DNA of 48,727 nt, taken from positions 1 through 48,727 of the forward strand of contig CAISPO010000001.1 of NCBI GenBank assembly GCA_903887415.1, read 5' to 3'. The position numbers and the translations under genes are program-made. The stretch's first letter is position 1. Each line of letters begins with the position of its first letter. Below, in pieces: positions 17,835 through 26,311 of this stretch. The DNA is from an uncultured Bacteroidota bacterium. Lineage in GTDB: Bacteria > Bacteroidota > Bacteroidia > Chitinophagales > Chitinophagaceae. The notes beneath the pieces were generated by a model. The model was given only the letters and a program-made list of their open reading frames with translations. It had not been told where the DNA came from and ran no database searches.

Positions 17835-18302
17835 TTAACGGAACCTGCCGCCCGGGCCCTGCGGACCGCCTTGTGCGCCACTAAGCCGCTTGAGGAGCAA
17901 CTGGCGAAATTCGCGCTCTGCCTTGTATAGCTCGGCGAGCTGTGTGGGCGAAATGATCTTCAGGAAGCGGTCATTGTATTTACGCTTCAGGTCTATGATA
18001 GCTTGCTGGTAGTCGAGGTTGTCATCTATGAATTTCATGGAAGCCTCATCGTTCGGGTCCTGCATGTGGTTGTTCTTATACTTGCCCAGGAACGACTGGC
18101 GTGTAGCCCTAACTTCCCGCTCATATTCATTATACAGCGGTACAAAATTTGCCGACTGGTCGGAAGTAAGGCGGAGGCGGTCTGTAATATAGGCCATTTT
18201 AGCTGCATGGATACGCACCATAGCCTCCTGCCCGCGGCGCTGCGCGAAGGCTGTGGACGCTGTGACCATTACAATTAAAAATGCCTTTAATACTGTTTTC
18301 AT
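17835..18302 (-). CDS. Spy/CpxP-like periplasmic protein (sensor of ECF sigma type)
   Basis: 155 aa with a signal peptide ending STAFAQ. The mature part is helical and rich in Arg, Lys and Gln. LRLTSDQSANFVPLYNEYE resembles the LTxxQ region of Spy/CpxP chaperones, and LDYQQAIIDLKRKYNDRFLK is a second amphipathic helix. The tail GGPQGPGGRF is disordered. In Bacteroidota such proteins lie behind ECF sigma genes and are often named sensor of ECF-type sigma factor. Here it is third after a sigma factor and a membrane anti-sigma-like gene on the same strand. A role in sensing envelope damage is inferred from context. Confidence 0.75.
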   Translation of the reverse strand: MKTVLKAFLIVMVTASTAFAQRRGQEAMVRIHAAKMAYITDRLRLTSDQSANFVPLYNEYEREVRATRQSFLGKYKNNHMQDPNDEASMKFIDDNLDYQQAIIDLKRKYNDRFLKIISPTQLAELYKAEREFRQLLLKRLSGAQGGPQGPGGRFR

Positions 18303-18320
18303 AACCTACTGAAATTCCAT

Positions 18321-18391
18321 CCTTCGCCAAAGCTCAGGAAGAAAAAAAATCCAATCCTTTTAAAAATTCCATCCTTCGGCGAGGCCCAAGA
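18321..18391. repeat. Two CCTTCG..CTCAGG repeat units in the sigma operon
   Basis: CCTTCGCCAAAGCTCAGG at 18321-18338 and CCTTCGGCGAGGCCCAAGA at 18373-18391, each preceded by AATTCCAT. They lie in the 233-bp spacer before the Spy-like gene. Related units occur at 20098, 20146, 28630, 31082 and 44294. Confidence 0.6.
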
Positions 18392-18535
18392 CGAAATTCT
18401 AATCTGTGGTGCCAATAATTATATTACTCTGGCGGGGAAAGCAGAAAAGCCAAACTCCATTTCTGAATGATCAGTCCTGTCTTTTGTTCTAATTCCTATC
18501 TAACGTTCTAATGCCATTCCCGATCGTTATTTGAA

Positions 18536-19240
18536 CTAATCTACCACGTCCCAGCCAGTTTCGTTAAGATACTGAATAATATCTGTATTATCCACCTGTA
18601 TCTTATTTACTTCATTGTTGTTCACTATCCTGTTCACATCCAGTATGTAGGAGTGCTGCAAGTAGTCCTGTATCTCTTCGTTTGGCACAGTGGCCAGCAT
18701 GCTTTCTGTGCCGCTTTGGCCCCCGCTGAAGAAACTTACGTAACTACCGAGACCAATGCATACGAGCAATATGGCCGCTGCCGCCCACCGTACCTGCCTG
18801 AAGGCATCGCGCCCCAGCGGAATAACCGTTGTTTTTTTCCTCACAGGGCTGGCCGTTTTGGCTGCCTGCAGCACCCGCGCAGGCAAGGCCTCAAAGTAGC
18901 CTGCAGGTATGCTGTTGGGCATTTTCCTGCTTAAGTTATCCAATTGACCGGCAGGATCTGCCTTTACCGCTGCAATAATATTACCGGCCAGGCCTTCAAA
19001 ATAGCCAGCAGGCACACCATAAGGCATTCCTTTTTGTTCGGATATTCCGGGGTGATTGAAGACGGGGTCATTGGTAATAAAAGAAAAATCCTGAGGAGCG
19101 AAATTTATGTCAGGGTGATTGAAGGTGAGCGGCTGATCGAAATAACCAGTTGGAACAGAGTAGGGCATAGCCCTGCTTAGTACAGCAAGTATGCTGCCTA
19201 TGCGCTCTAATTCTTCGGTTACTTCATTTACCCGGTTCAT
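18536..19240 (-). CDS. Single-pass membrane anti-sigma-like protein with three VPxGYF repeats
   Basis: 234 aa. One transmembrane helix (about 152-172, AAAAILLVCIGLGSYVSFF) separates a cytoplasmic N-terminal part from a short periplasmic part. Three copies of one motif stand in the cytoplasmic part: MPYSVPTGYF (25-34), MPYGVPAGYF (72-81) and MPNSIPAGYF (107-116); the first and third are preceded by LSR. Position after an ECF sigma gene suggests an anti-sigma factor. The C-terminus carries ILDVNRIV and YLNETGWDVVD. The ATG at 19240 is chosen because GGAGGAG lies just before it, an unusual clear Shine-Dalgarno site here; the upstream ATG at 19261 lacks one. The repeats may bind sigma. Confidence 0.75.
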   Translation of the reverse strand: MNRVNEVTEELERIGSILAVLSRAMPYSVPTGYFDQPLTFNHPDINFAPQDFSFITNDPVFNHPGISEQKGMPYGVPAGYFEGLAGNIIAAVKADPAGQLDNLSRKMPNSIPAGYFEALPARVLQAAKTASPVRKKTTVIPLGRDAFRQVRWAAAAILLVCIGLGSYVSFFSGGQSGTESMLATVPNEEIQDYLQHSYILDVNRIVNNNEVNKIQVDNTDIIQYLNETGWDVVD

Positions 19241-19314
19241 AATCTCCTCCTTTATTTTCAATCTGCCAATTGCCTTAAAGTGTCACTATTAAGACGTTAT
19301 TTGTTATTAAAAGT

Positions 19315-19875
19315 TTAATTCCCCGTAAGGAATGCCTCCACCTTCTTCACGGCATGATGGTAGCTTGCTTTCAGCGCTCCCACCGATGTATCCAGCACTC
19401 CGGACATTTCTTCATAGGGCATCTCGTCATAATACCGCAGGTTAAAAACTATCCTTTGTTTTTCGGGCAGCGTTTGTATGGCCTGCTGCAATTTCCATTC
19501 TATTTTGTTAGGGTCAAAATCTTTCTGAGCAGTAAGCCGCTCACTAAACAGGTCCTCATTATCGCTCAGTGATACAGATGTGCGGCGTTTTTGCTGTTCT
19601 ATCCATGTCAGGGCTTCATTAGTGCCGATGCGGTATAGCCAGGTATAAAGATTGGACTCCTCGCGGAATTCGCCCAGATTTTTCCAGACCTTAATAAATA
19701 CGTTTTGTAATATATCGTTGGTGTCTTCATGGGCAACTACCATGCGGCGGATATGCCAATACAGGCGCTCCTGGTACTTGCGCACCAGTTGAGTAAATGA
19801 AGCCTCCTTCAGTTTTTCATCCCTGAACGAAACTACCAGCATATGATCATCTATCTGATCAGAAGGATCCAGCAT
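19315..19875 (-). CDS. ECF-type RNA polymerase sigma factor
   Basis: 186 aa, with only sigma regions 2 and 4. Region 2 (about 25-95) contains LVRKYQERLYWHIRRMV, DTNDILQNVFIKVWKNL and YTWLYRIGTNEALTW, covering -10 recognition and core binding. Region 4 has LPEKQRIVFNLRYYDEMPY and the helix-turn-helix MSGVLDTSVGALKASYHHA. Length is standard for the family. It is first in a three-gene minus-strand operon with the anti-sigma-like and Spy-like genes, 74 bp ahead of the former. The region upstream of 19875 contains another GGCAGGCAGG repeat. Confidence 0.93.
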   Translation of the reverse strand: MLDPSDQIDDHMLVVSFRDEKLKEASFTQLVRKYQERLYWHIRRMVVAHEDTNDILQNVFIKVWKNLGEFREESNLYTWLYRIGTNEALTWIEQQKRRTSVSLSDNEDLFSERLTAQKDFDPNKIEWKLQQAIQTLPEKQRIVFNLRYYDEMPYEEMSGVLDTSVGALKASYHHAVKKVEAFLTGN

Positions 19876-20063
19876 TGTAGTTCTTTGACTATGGGAAGGT
19901 AGGAAGGTTTAACTAAGATTTTAGGATCTGCCGGCAGGCAGGTGACAGGGTTTTAGGATGTTCCTGGCCAAAACGAGGATTGCAAGTTTGAATGAACAGC
20001 GGCAAAGTTCGCCTATTCCATTATTTTCCCAACTTACCTTATATTTGGCTTTCGCTCACAAAT

Positions 20064-22088
20064 ATGGCTAAGAAAGTAACTAACAATATAAATAGGACCC
20101 CTTCGGCAGGCTCAGGACAAGTGCCCATAAAGTCGCAGAAGCAGGCCCCTTCGACAAGCTCAAGACAGGCTGCTGAGCCGATGGTAAAAGACCCGCTTAT
20201 TCCGTCATGGCTGTATGAGTTCAAAATACAGGCGGCTATCGTAGGCATACTGGCTTTTGTACTGTATATAAATACCTCGCAAAACGAATATGCGCTTGAT
20301 GATACCATAGTGATCGTGAAGAATGAATATGTATATGAAGGCTTTAGCGGTATCTGGGATATACTCTCCAAGGATGCATTTGATAGCTACTACAAGCAGT
20401 TCAACTCATCGAACCAATTGAGCGGGGGACGTTACCGCCCTTTATCCATAGTTACTTTTGCGATAGAGCAGCAGTTTTTTGGCGCTATACCCAAGGACAG
20501 AATGGATAGTGTTCGTACCAATCCCAATGGGATAAACCCCGGCTTCGGCTACGCTATGAACCAGCCGTTCGAGCGGCGTTTTCTCGAAGATATGCACATC
20601 AGGCATTTTTTTAATGTGATCTGGTTTACTCTTTGTGTTATAACACTGCTTTACTTTTTGCGGTATGTGGTGTTTAAGAACAATCATATACTGGCTTTGC
20701 TGGCCGCAATATTGTTTACCGTGCACCCCATACATACAGAGGTGGTGGCCAATGTAAAGAGCCGCGATGAGATCATGTCGCTGCTGTTCATTTGCCTTAC
20801 GTTCATACTTGCATTTAAGTACCAGGAGCATAAAAAGATGTGGATGCTGGTATGCGGAATGGTGAGTTATTTCCTTGCGTTTCTTTCAAAGGAGTATGCT
20901 ATATCGCTCATTGTGCTACTCCCCATGGCCTTTTTCCTGTTCAACCGGTATTCGGTAGCTCAAAGCATAAAAGCCTCGCTTCCGTTTTTTGGCGTGATGG
21001 TCGTTTATATCGCCTTGAGGTTACAGATCGTTGATTCCATGAGCCCTAACTCTGACAGCGACATCCTCAATAACCCATATGCCAAGGTGGCGGATGCGAA
21101 TGAAAAGCTAGCCACCCAGATATCAACAACGCTGAACTATTTGAAACTACTTATTTTCCCAGACCACCTTTCTGCTGACTATTCGTATAATACCATACCC
21201 TATAAGACATTTTCCAATCCGCTGGTTTGGCTGTCTTTGGTGATCCATGTGGGACTGGTAGGATTTCTACTGTCCTTAATTAAGCGATTGTTCAGCCCGG
21301 CACCACGGCCCGGTGAGCCTGCAAAAAAACTGAGCATGGAGACTGTTCGGGTACTTTGCTTCGGGATCAGCTTCTATTTGTTCAACCTTTTCCTGGTATG
21401 TAACATCTTCTTCAATATTGGCGGCACAATGGGTGAACGTCTTATTTTCCATTCATCGGTAGGTTTCTGCATTGTGCTTGCGTACCTGCTGTATAAAGGC
21501 TGCGAGCTGATAAAACCCGCTATGACGGGGAAGGTGGCGCTTGGCGGGGCGATGCTGGTGATCGTAGGCTTGTGCAGCTTTAAGACAATAACCCGCAATC
21601 CGGACTGGAAGAATGACGAGACCCTGTGGAACCATGATATAGCTGAAGCGCCAAACAGTGTGCTGGTGAATGCAAACGTGGCATCCTCTCTGATCAATAA
21701 AGCGGAAACGGAAAAAGATATTGTGAAGAAGAGGGACGAGTTGCACCGCGGCCTGGTGTATTACCGAAAGGCATTGGAGCTGCACAACACATTCGTTTCC
21801 GGGTATATGAATAGCTTTGTGGCCTATCTGAAACTTGAAGAGCCGGACAGCGCCAAGATGAACCTGGACCTTGTAAAAATGTATTACCCCAATTACCCGA
21901 AGCTGGAAGAAATATACTACAACCTGGGTGTCTGCTACTACATGAAAAAAGAGATCCCGCAGGCTATACAGCAATGGCAAACGTCGCTGAAGCTAAAGCC
22001 CAGCTATATGATAGCTCAGCAAAGCATTAATACTGCATCGCAGGCCATGCAGGCACAGCAGAGAGGAGAAGAGGTGAAGGTGAAGTAA
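20064..22088 (+). CDS. Multi-pass membrane protein with C-terminal TPRs (TMTC/GT39-like)
   Basis: 674 aa. About ten transmembrane helices from residue 55 on include LAAILFTVHPIHTEVVANVK and KSRDEIMSLLFICLTF, motifs of the TMTC/DUF1736 O-mannosyltransferase-like group; YALDDTIVI near the first luminal loop supplies the acidic pair of GT-C enzymes. C-terminal tetratricopeptide repeats follow (about 565-660: LHRGLVYYRKALEL, YYNLGVCYYMKKEIPQAI). The ATG at 20064 is preferred; upstream codons look non-coding. Two CCTTCG..CTCAGG repeat units (20098 and 20146) lie inside the first 40 codons and encode TPSAGSGQV and APSTSSRQA, a disordered extension. Glycosyltransfer to proteins is inferred. Confidence 0.78.
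   Translation: MAKKVTNNINRTPSAGSGQVPIKSQKQAPSTSSRQAAEPMVKDPLIPSWLYEFKIQAAIVGILAFVLYINTSQNEYALDDTIVIVKNEYVYEGFSGIWDILSKDAFDSYYKQFNSSNQLSGGRYRPLSIVTFAIEQQFFGAIPKDRMDSVRTNPNGINPGFGYAMNQPFERRFLEDMHIRHFFNVIWFTLCVITLLYFLRYVVFKNNHILALLAAILFTVHPIHTEVVANVKSRDEIMSLLFICLTFILAFKYQEHKKMWMLVCGMVSYFLAFLSKEYAISLIVLLPMAFFLFNRYSVAQSIKASLPFFGVMVVYIALRLQIVDSMSPNSDSDILNNPYAKVADANEKLATQISTTLNYLKLLIFPDHLSADYSYNTIPYKTFSNPLVWLSLVIHVGLVGFLLSLIKRLFSPAPRPGEPAKKLSMETVRVLCFGISFYLFNLFLVCNIFFNIGGTMGERLIFHSSVGFCIVLAYLLYKGCELIKPAMTGKVALGGAMLVIVGLCSFKTITRNPDWKNDETLWNHDIAEAPNSVLVNANVASSLINKAETEKDIVKKRDELHRGLVYYRKALELHNTFVSGYMNSFVAYLKLEEPDSAKMNLDLVKMYYPNYPKLEEIYYNLGVCYYMKKEIPQAIQQWQTSLKLKPSYMIAQQSINTASQAMQAQQRGEEVKVK
20098..20171. 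repeat. Two in-frame CCTTCG..CTCAGG repeat units
   Basis: CCCCTTCGGCAGGCTCAGGA at 20098 and CCCCTTCGACAAGCTCAAGA at 20146, inside the 5' end of the TPR membrane protein gene. They are the best-preserved copies with the one at 44294. Confidence 0.65.
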
Positions 22089-22140
22089 TTTGTGGAAGTA
22101 GGCTTATAAGAGTTTGGAATTTGGATTGCTGCGTGGATAT

Positions 22141-22623
22141 TTATGATTTCAGTTGTTCTAACTGAGTTATCCACCTGCGAACAATGTATAAGGGGATGAC
22201 GCCAAAGATGCCGAAGGAGCAGTCTATAAGTATGTGAAACCAGGGAATATCGCGTACGTTACCGGCAATGATGGCAAGCGGCAGTACGGCAATACAAGCC
22301 ATCATGCCCCATTCGATAACCCATTTATTGCGCACAGGATCGCGGAACGGCCCAATGAACGCCATGCCGATAACAATATGCGCAAAGGCCATCCAATCGT
22401 AGCCGTAGAAGAGAAACCGGTTATTGTCGTTTACTTCTTTTACACCCAGCCACACCTTCCATAACCATGCCCCCATTGACGTGTTGGTACTGAAAATGTG
22501 GGTAGCCATCAGCCATTTCATTTCTGAGTAAACCGGAAAGGCGGTGATGCCGCTCAGCATGAGCAATACGACAAACAGCAGGGTCATTGCCCGGATGCGG
22601 AAAAGGAGTTTTGAGGCAGTCAT
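22141..22623 (-). CDS. Four-helix integral membrane protein, unknown function
   Basis: 160 aa. Four hydrophobic segments: RAMTLLFVVLLMLSGITAF, YDWMAFAHIVIGMAFIG, WGMMACIAVLPLAIIAGNV and LIDCSFGIFGVIPLYIVRRW. Charged residues favour a cytoplasmic C-terminus. No known family recognised. It is convergent with the TPR membrane protein and divergent from the acyltransferase. Confidence 0.75.
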   Translation of the reverse strand: MTASKLLFRIRAMTLLFVVLLMLSGITAFPVYSEMKWLMATHIFSTNTSMGAWLWKVWLGVKEVNDNNRFLFYGYDWMAFAHIVIGMAFIGPFRDPVRNKWVIEWGMMACIAVLPLAIIAGNVRDIPWFHILIDCSFGIFGVIPLYIVRRWITQLEQLKS

Positions 22624-22697
22624 GTGTGGTTAAAGATAGAAAATAAAAGGAGGGTAAATAAGCAACAACTAAGCAGGAGCATTAGCTTTACAGCTTT

Positions 22698-23825
22698 ATG
22701 CCCACGCCTGCTCATCCCGCTCAATTTTCTGATAGTAAAAAACTTGCTGGTTTAGACCATTTGCGTGCGTTGGCTATAGCACTGGTGCTGCTGTTTCACT
22801 ACCAGCTTTTTGAGCATCCGCAATGGGTGGTTCCTGCAGGAAGATTCGGATGGACAGGGGTTGACCTGTTCTTCGTGCTTAGCGGTTACCTGATATCTTC
22901 GCAACTTTTCCTGAAAATGGCCAAAGGTAATAAGATCAGCTTTCAAGACTTTTTTATCCGGCGTTTTTTCAGAATAATACCTGCGTATGCAACCGTTGTG
23001 GCCATTTATTTTTGTGTGCCGTACTTCAGAGAGTGGGAAGCACTGCCGCCATTATGGAAGTTCCTCACCTTCACTCAAAATATCGGGTTAGATATCAGGA
23101 ATACCCGCACATTTTCACACGCATGGTCGTTATGCATTGAGGAGCAATTTTACTTGTTGTTGCCGTTAACTCTTATAGCGCTCGTATCGTTAAAATGGCA
23201 AGAACGAGGTGTTGTGTTTATCGCAGGCTTGTTTGTTTTCGGGTTTGTGGCAAGAATCTATTGCTGGAACCATTTTGTTGTGCCCGTGTCAGGTTCAGAC
23301 AATTTTTTGGCAGCGTGGTATGAGTGGATCTATTATCCTACCTGGGGGCGGCTGGATGGGCTGTTGACGGGTATTTCCATTGCAGCGCTATTTCAGTTCC
23401 GGCCAGCACTTATGATGGGTATTGCCCGTTATGGGAATGCGCTCTTACTGGCAAGCCTGGTTATTTTAACTGGCGCATACTGTCTCTGTTTCGACGCCCA
23501 TACATTTGCAGCCTCGGTTTTCGGATTTCCTTTAGTATCCATAGGGTATGGGTTTCTCGTAGCCGCCGCAGTAAGCCCCTCCTGCTTTTTGTATAAAATC
23601 AGGTCGGCGGTTACAGAAAAAATAGCCGCGTGGTCATTCGCGATCTACCTGGTTCATAAGGGACTGATACATATGGCGCAACTGGGATGTGCGAAGTTGG
23701 GAGTGGCTGTTGATGGGAATGTTATGTTTTTGATTTGTATGGCCAGTTCCGTGTTGGGTGCGTTATTGTTGCATGTAATAGTTGAACGGCCATTTATGAG
23801 ATTGAGAAAGAAAATAACAGGATGA
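22698..23825 (+). CDS. OafA/YrhL-type membrane acyltransferase
   Basis: 375 aa, about ten transmembrane helices. AGLDHLRALAIALVLLFHY carries the acyltransferase-3 opening with the family's conserved His, followed by GRFGWTGVDLFFVLSGYLIS, FIRRFFRIIPAYA and HAWSLCIEEQFYLLLPLTL. These enzymes O-acylate cell-envelope glycans. Its last codon overlaps the next gene by 4 bp (ATGA), so the two are translationally coupled. Acceptor glycan unknown. Confidence 0.92.
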   Translation: MPTPAHPAQFSDSKKLAGLDHLRALAIALVLLFHYQLFEHPQWVVPAGRFGWTGVDLFFVLSGYLISSQLFLKMAKGNKISFQDFFIRRFFRIIPAYATVVAIYFCVPYFREWEALPPLWKFLTFTQNIGLDIRNTRTFSHAWSLCIEEQFYLLLPLTLIALVSLKWQERGVVFIAGLFVFGFVARIYCWNHFVVPVSGSDNFLAAWYEWIYYPTWGRLDGLLTGISIAALFQFRPALMMGIARYGNALLLASLVILTGAYCLCFDAHTFAASVFGFPLVSIGYGFLVAAAVSPSCFLYKIRSAVTEKIAAWSFAIYLVHKGLIHMAQLGCAKLGVAVDGNVMFLICMASSVLGALLLHVIVERPFMRLRKKITG

Positions 23826-24895
23826 GAAAATTTGTTTTAATTATTTGCTTCTTATTTAATTGTGCGTTGGAAGCGCATTGTCAGTATTTAAAACCCTTTG
23901 CAGATAGCATAAGAAAGGTGTGCAAAATACCCGAATTGGGTTATGCGGTTGTTTCGTCAGATCGTGTATTAGAACTAGATGTAGCAGGGACTAAAAAGTG
24001 GGGTACACATCTTGCAGCTAAGAAGACTGACCTTTTCAGGATAGGGTCCAACACCAAAGCTATTACGGGATTTATTGCTGCTCTATTGGTAAAGCAAAAC
24101 AAAATAAGTTGGAACACCCATTTTTTCGACTTGTTCCCCGAGTTGAAAGCCGGCAGCCGAAAGGAATATTATGACCTGACCCTTTTGAACCTGCTGAGCT
24201 TCCGAGGCAGGTTGTTCGCATATACTTATACTAATGATACGCCTGTGAAGGGACAATTTACCGGGACAGAGGACGAACAGTTATACCAGTTTGCCGCATG
24301 GTTTTTTAAACATAAGCCTGTTGATTCACAAGATTCAATTCATTTTTCAAACCTGGGGTATATAGCTGTCGGGTTGATGCTGGAAAAGGTATCTGGGGAA
24401 AGTTATAAGCAATTGGTTGCCGATCTGGGTAAAGAGTTGCAGATAGATTTTAGGTTCGGACAACCCAATGCTATTGACAGCAACCAGCCATGGGGACATA
24501 ATGCCGAGCTGGTACCGGAGCCGCCCGCTGATAATTATAAGCTGAACTGGTTGCTGCCTGCGGGAAATATAACGATGAGCCTTCCAGATTATGTGAAATT
24601 TATCCAATTGCAGTTGCAAGGACTCGCAGGTAAATCGGATATATTGACTAAGGATGAATTCCAGTTTCTGCATTTTGGTCTGGCGAGGTTTTCTGTGGGC
24701 TGGTTTTGGGACACGGATGAAGACGGGCGCCGTTATTCGCACAACACGGGCAATCCCGGAACGTTTCTAACCAACGTATATGTTTATCCCGGGTCTGCGC
24801 GAGCATTTGTGTTGTTTTCAAATGCGCAAACCGACCCGGCAGCGGAAGGAATGGGTGTTTTGTATGAGGAAATGAAAAGACGATACATCAGGTAA
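23822..24895 (+). CDS. Serine hydrolase, class C beta-lactamase fold, with an altered tyrosine motif
   Basis: 357 aa with a signal peptide ending AHCQ. The SxxK motif is SNTK (Ser76, Lys79) in FRIGSNTKAITGFIAALL. The third motif is HNTG (307-310). The middle YxN motif reads FSN (Phe175, Asn177) in IHFSNLGYIAVGLMLEKVSG, so the usual general-base tyrosine is Phe. It may still be a slow esterase or peptidase, or may only bind cell-wall peptides. Coupling to the membrane acyltransferase suggests envelope glycan or peptide trimming, which is inference. Confidence 0.88.
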   Translation: MRKFVLIICFLFNCALEAHCQYLKPFADSIRKVCKIPELGYAVVSSDRVLELDVAGTKKWGTHLAAKKTDLFRIGSNTKAITGFIAALLVKQNKISWNTHFFDLFPELKAGSRKEYYDLTLLNLLSFRGRLFAYTYTNDTPVKGQFTGTEDEQLYQFAAWFFKHKPVDSQDSIHFSNLGYIAVGLMLEKVSGESYKQLVADLGKELQIDFRFGQPNAIDSNQPWGHNAELVPEPPADNYKLNWLLPAGNITMSLPDYVKFIQLQLQGLAGKSDILTKDEFQFLHFGLARFSVGWFWDTDEDGRRYSHNTGNPGTFLTNVYVYPGSARAFVLFSNAQTDPAAEGMGVLYEEMKRRYIR

Positions 24896-24915
24896 CGAAG
24901 GTTTCCGCTTTATTA

Positions 24916-24923
24916 TATCTTTG
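24916..24923 (+). promoter_or_regulatory. Putative -7 element just before purB
   Basis: TATCTTTG matches the Bacteroidota -7 consensus and ends 4 bp before the purB ATG, so a transcript from it would start at or next to the start codon (leaderless). No good -33 TTTG is visible 19-21 bp upstream. Confidence 0.4.
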
Positions 24924-24927
24924 CGGC

Positions 24928-26277
24928 ATGGAACTTACCGCACTCACTGCCATCAGCCCTATAGATGGGCGCTATCGCTCACAGCTTGCTGCTCTTGCTC
25001 CTTATTTTTCAGAGTATGGCCTCATCCGTTACCGGGTAAAGGTGGAGGTGGAATACTTTCTTTTCCTGGCGGAAAAGAAAGTGATAAAGTTGCCGGTAAA
25101 AGTGAAGGCTGCAAAACTTCGCGCTATATACCAGGATTTTACAGAAGCTGATGCCCTTAAGATCAAAGAAACGGAGCGTACTACCAACCATGATGTAAAG
25201 GCGGTTGAATACTTCCTGAAAGATAAACTGACCGCGCTGGGCGCAGGGGAGAGCGTGGAGTGGATACACTTCGGGCTTACCTCGCAGGATATTAATAATA
25301 CCTCCATACCCATGCTGTGGAAGGATGCGCTGGAGGAACAATACCTGCCGCTGCTGCTGAATACGCACCTGGCCCTGTACCACCTGGCGCAGGAGTGGAA
25401 GGCTGTGCCCATGCTGGCCCGCACACACGGACAGCCCGCATCACCCACCATGCTGGGCAAAGAAATAATGGTGTTTGTAGAAAGGCTGGAAGGGCAGATA
25501 GACCAGTTGCTGAATATACCTTTCGCCGCTAAGTTTGGTGGGGCAACTGGTAATTTCAATGCCCATCATGTGGCTTTTGGTAATATAGACTGGGTGCAGT
25601 TTGGCAATGACTTTGTAGAGAAGAAACTGGGGCTGGAGCGTATGCAATACACCACGCAAATAGAGCATTACGACAATCTTGCTGCGCAGTTTGATGCACT
25701 GAAGCGCATTAATACTATACTCATAGATCTCTGCAGGGATGTGTGGCAGTATATATCTATGGAGTATTTCCGGCAGAAAGTGAAGGCGGGAGAAATAGGC
25801 AGCAGCGCGATGCCTCATAAAGTGAATCCGATAGATTTTGAAAATGCAGAGGGCAATCTGGGCATTGCCAATGCGCTTTACGAACATCTAAGCGCGAAAC
25901 TGCCCGTGAGCCGCCTGCAGCGTGACCTTACGGATAGCACAGTGCTGCGCAATATTGGCGTGCCAATGAGCCATAGTTTTCTTGCCTTACGTTCTTTAGA
26001 AAAAGGCATAAGCAAACTGGTGCTGAACCAGGATAAAATGAAGGACGACCTGGAGCGCAACTGGGCCGTAGTGGCAGAGGCGATACAGACAATCTTGAGG
26101 CGCGAAAACTATCCGCAGCCTTATGAAGCGCTGAAGACGCTGACGCGTGGCAAAGCCAGCATTACAAAACAGGATATTCATGAATTTGTAGATACACTAA
26201 AGGTAAATGCCAAGGTGAAAAAGGAACTTAAGGCTATAACGCCGCATAATTATACGGGAGTGGATTTTGAGTATTGA
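24928..26277 (+). CDS. purB: Adenylosuccinate lyase
   Basis: 449 aa, homotetrameric cytosolic enzyme of the fumarase/aspartase superfamily. It cleaves fumarate from SAICAR and from adenylosuccinate in purine synthesis. SSAMPHKVNPIDFENAEGN carries the signature flexible loop. HFGLTSQDINNTS and RTHGQPASPTMLGKE are the other conserved blocks, with the catalytic His in THGQ. MELTALTAISPIDGRY is the typical N-terminus. It follows the hydrolase gene by 32 bp. Confidence 0.97.
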   Translation: MELTALTAISPIDGRYRSQLAALAPYFSEYGLIRYRVKVEVEYFLFLAEKKVIKLPVKVKAAKLRAIYQDFTEADALKIKETERTTNHDVKAVEYFLKDKLTALGAGESVEWIHFGLTSQDINNTSIPMLWKDALEEQYLPLLLNTHLALYHLAQEWKAVPMLARTHGQPASPTMLGKEIMVFVERLEGQIDQLLNIPFAAKFGGATGNFNAHHVAFGNIDWVQFGNDFVEKKLGLERMQYTTQIEHYDNLAAQFDALKRINTILIDLCRDVWQYISMEYFRQKVKAGEIGSSAMPHKVNPIDFENAEGNLGIANALYEHLSAKLPVSRLQRDLTDSTVLRNIGVPMSHSFLALRSLEKGISKLVLNQDKMKDDLERNWAVVAEAIQTILRRENYPQPYEALKTLTRGKASITKQDIHEFVDTLKVNAKVKKELKAITPHNYTGVDFEY

Positions 26278-26311
26278 GGATAAAGTTTAGCCAAAAATTA
26301 AATTCAGAGAA

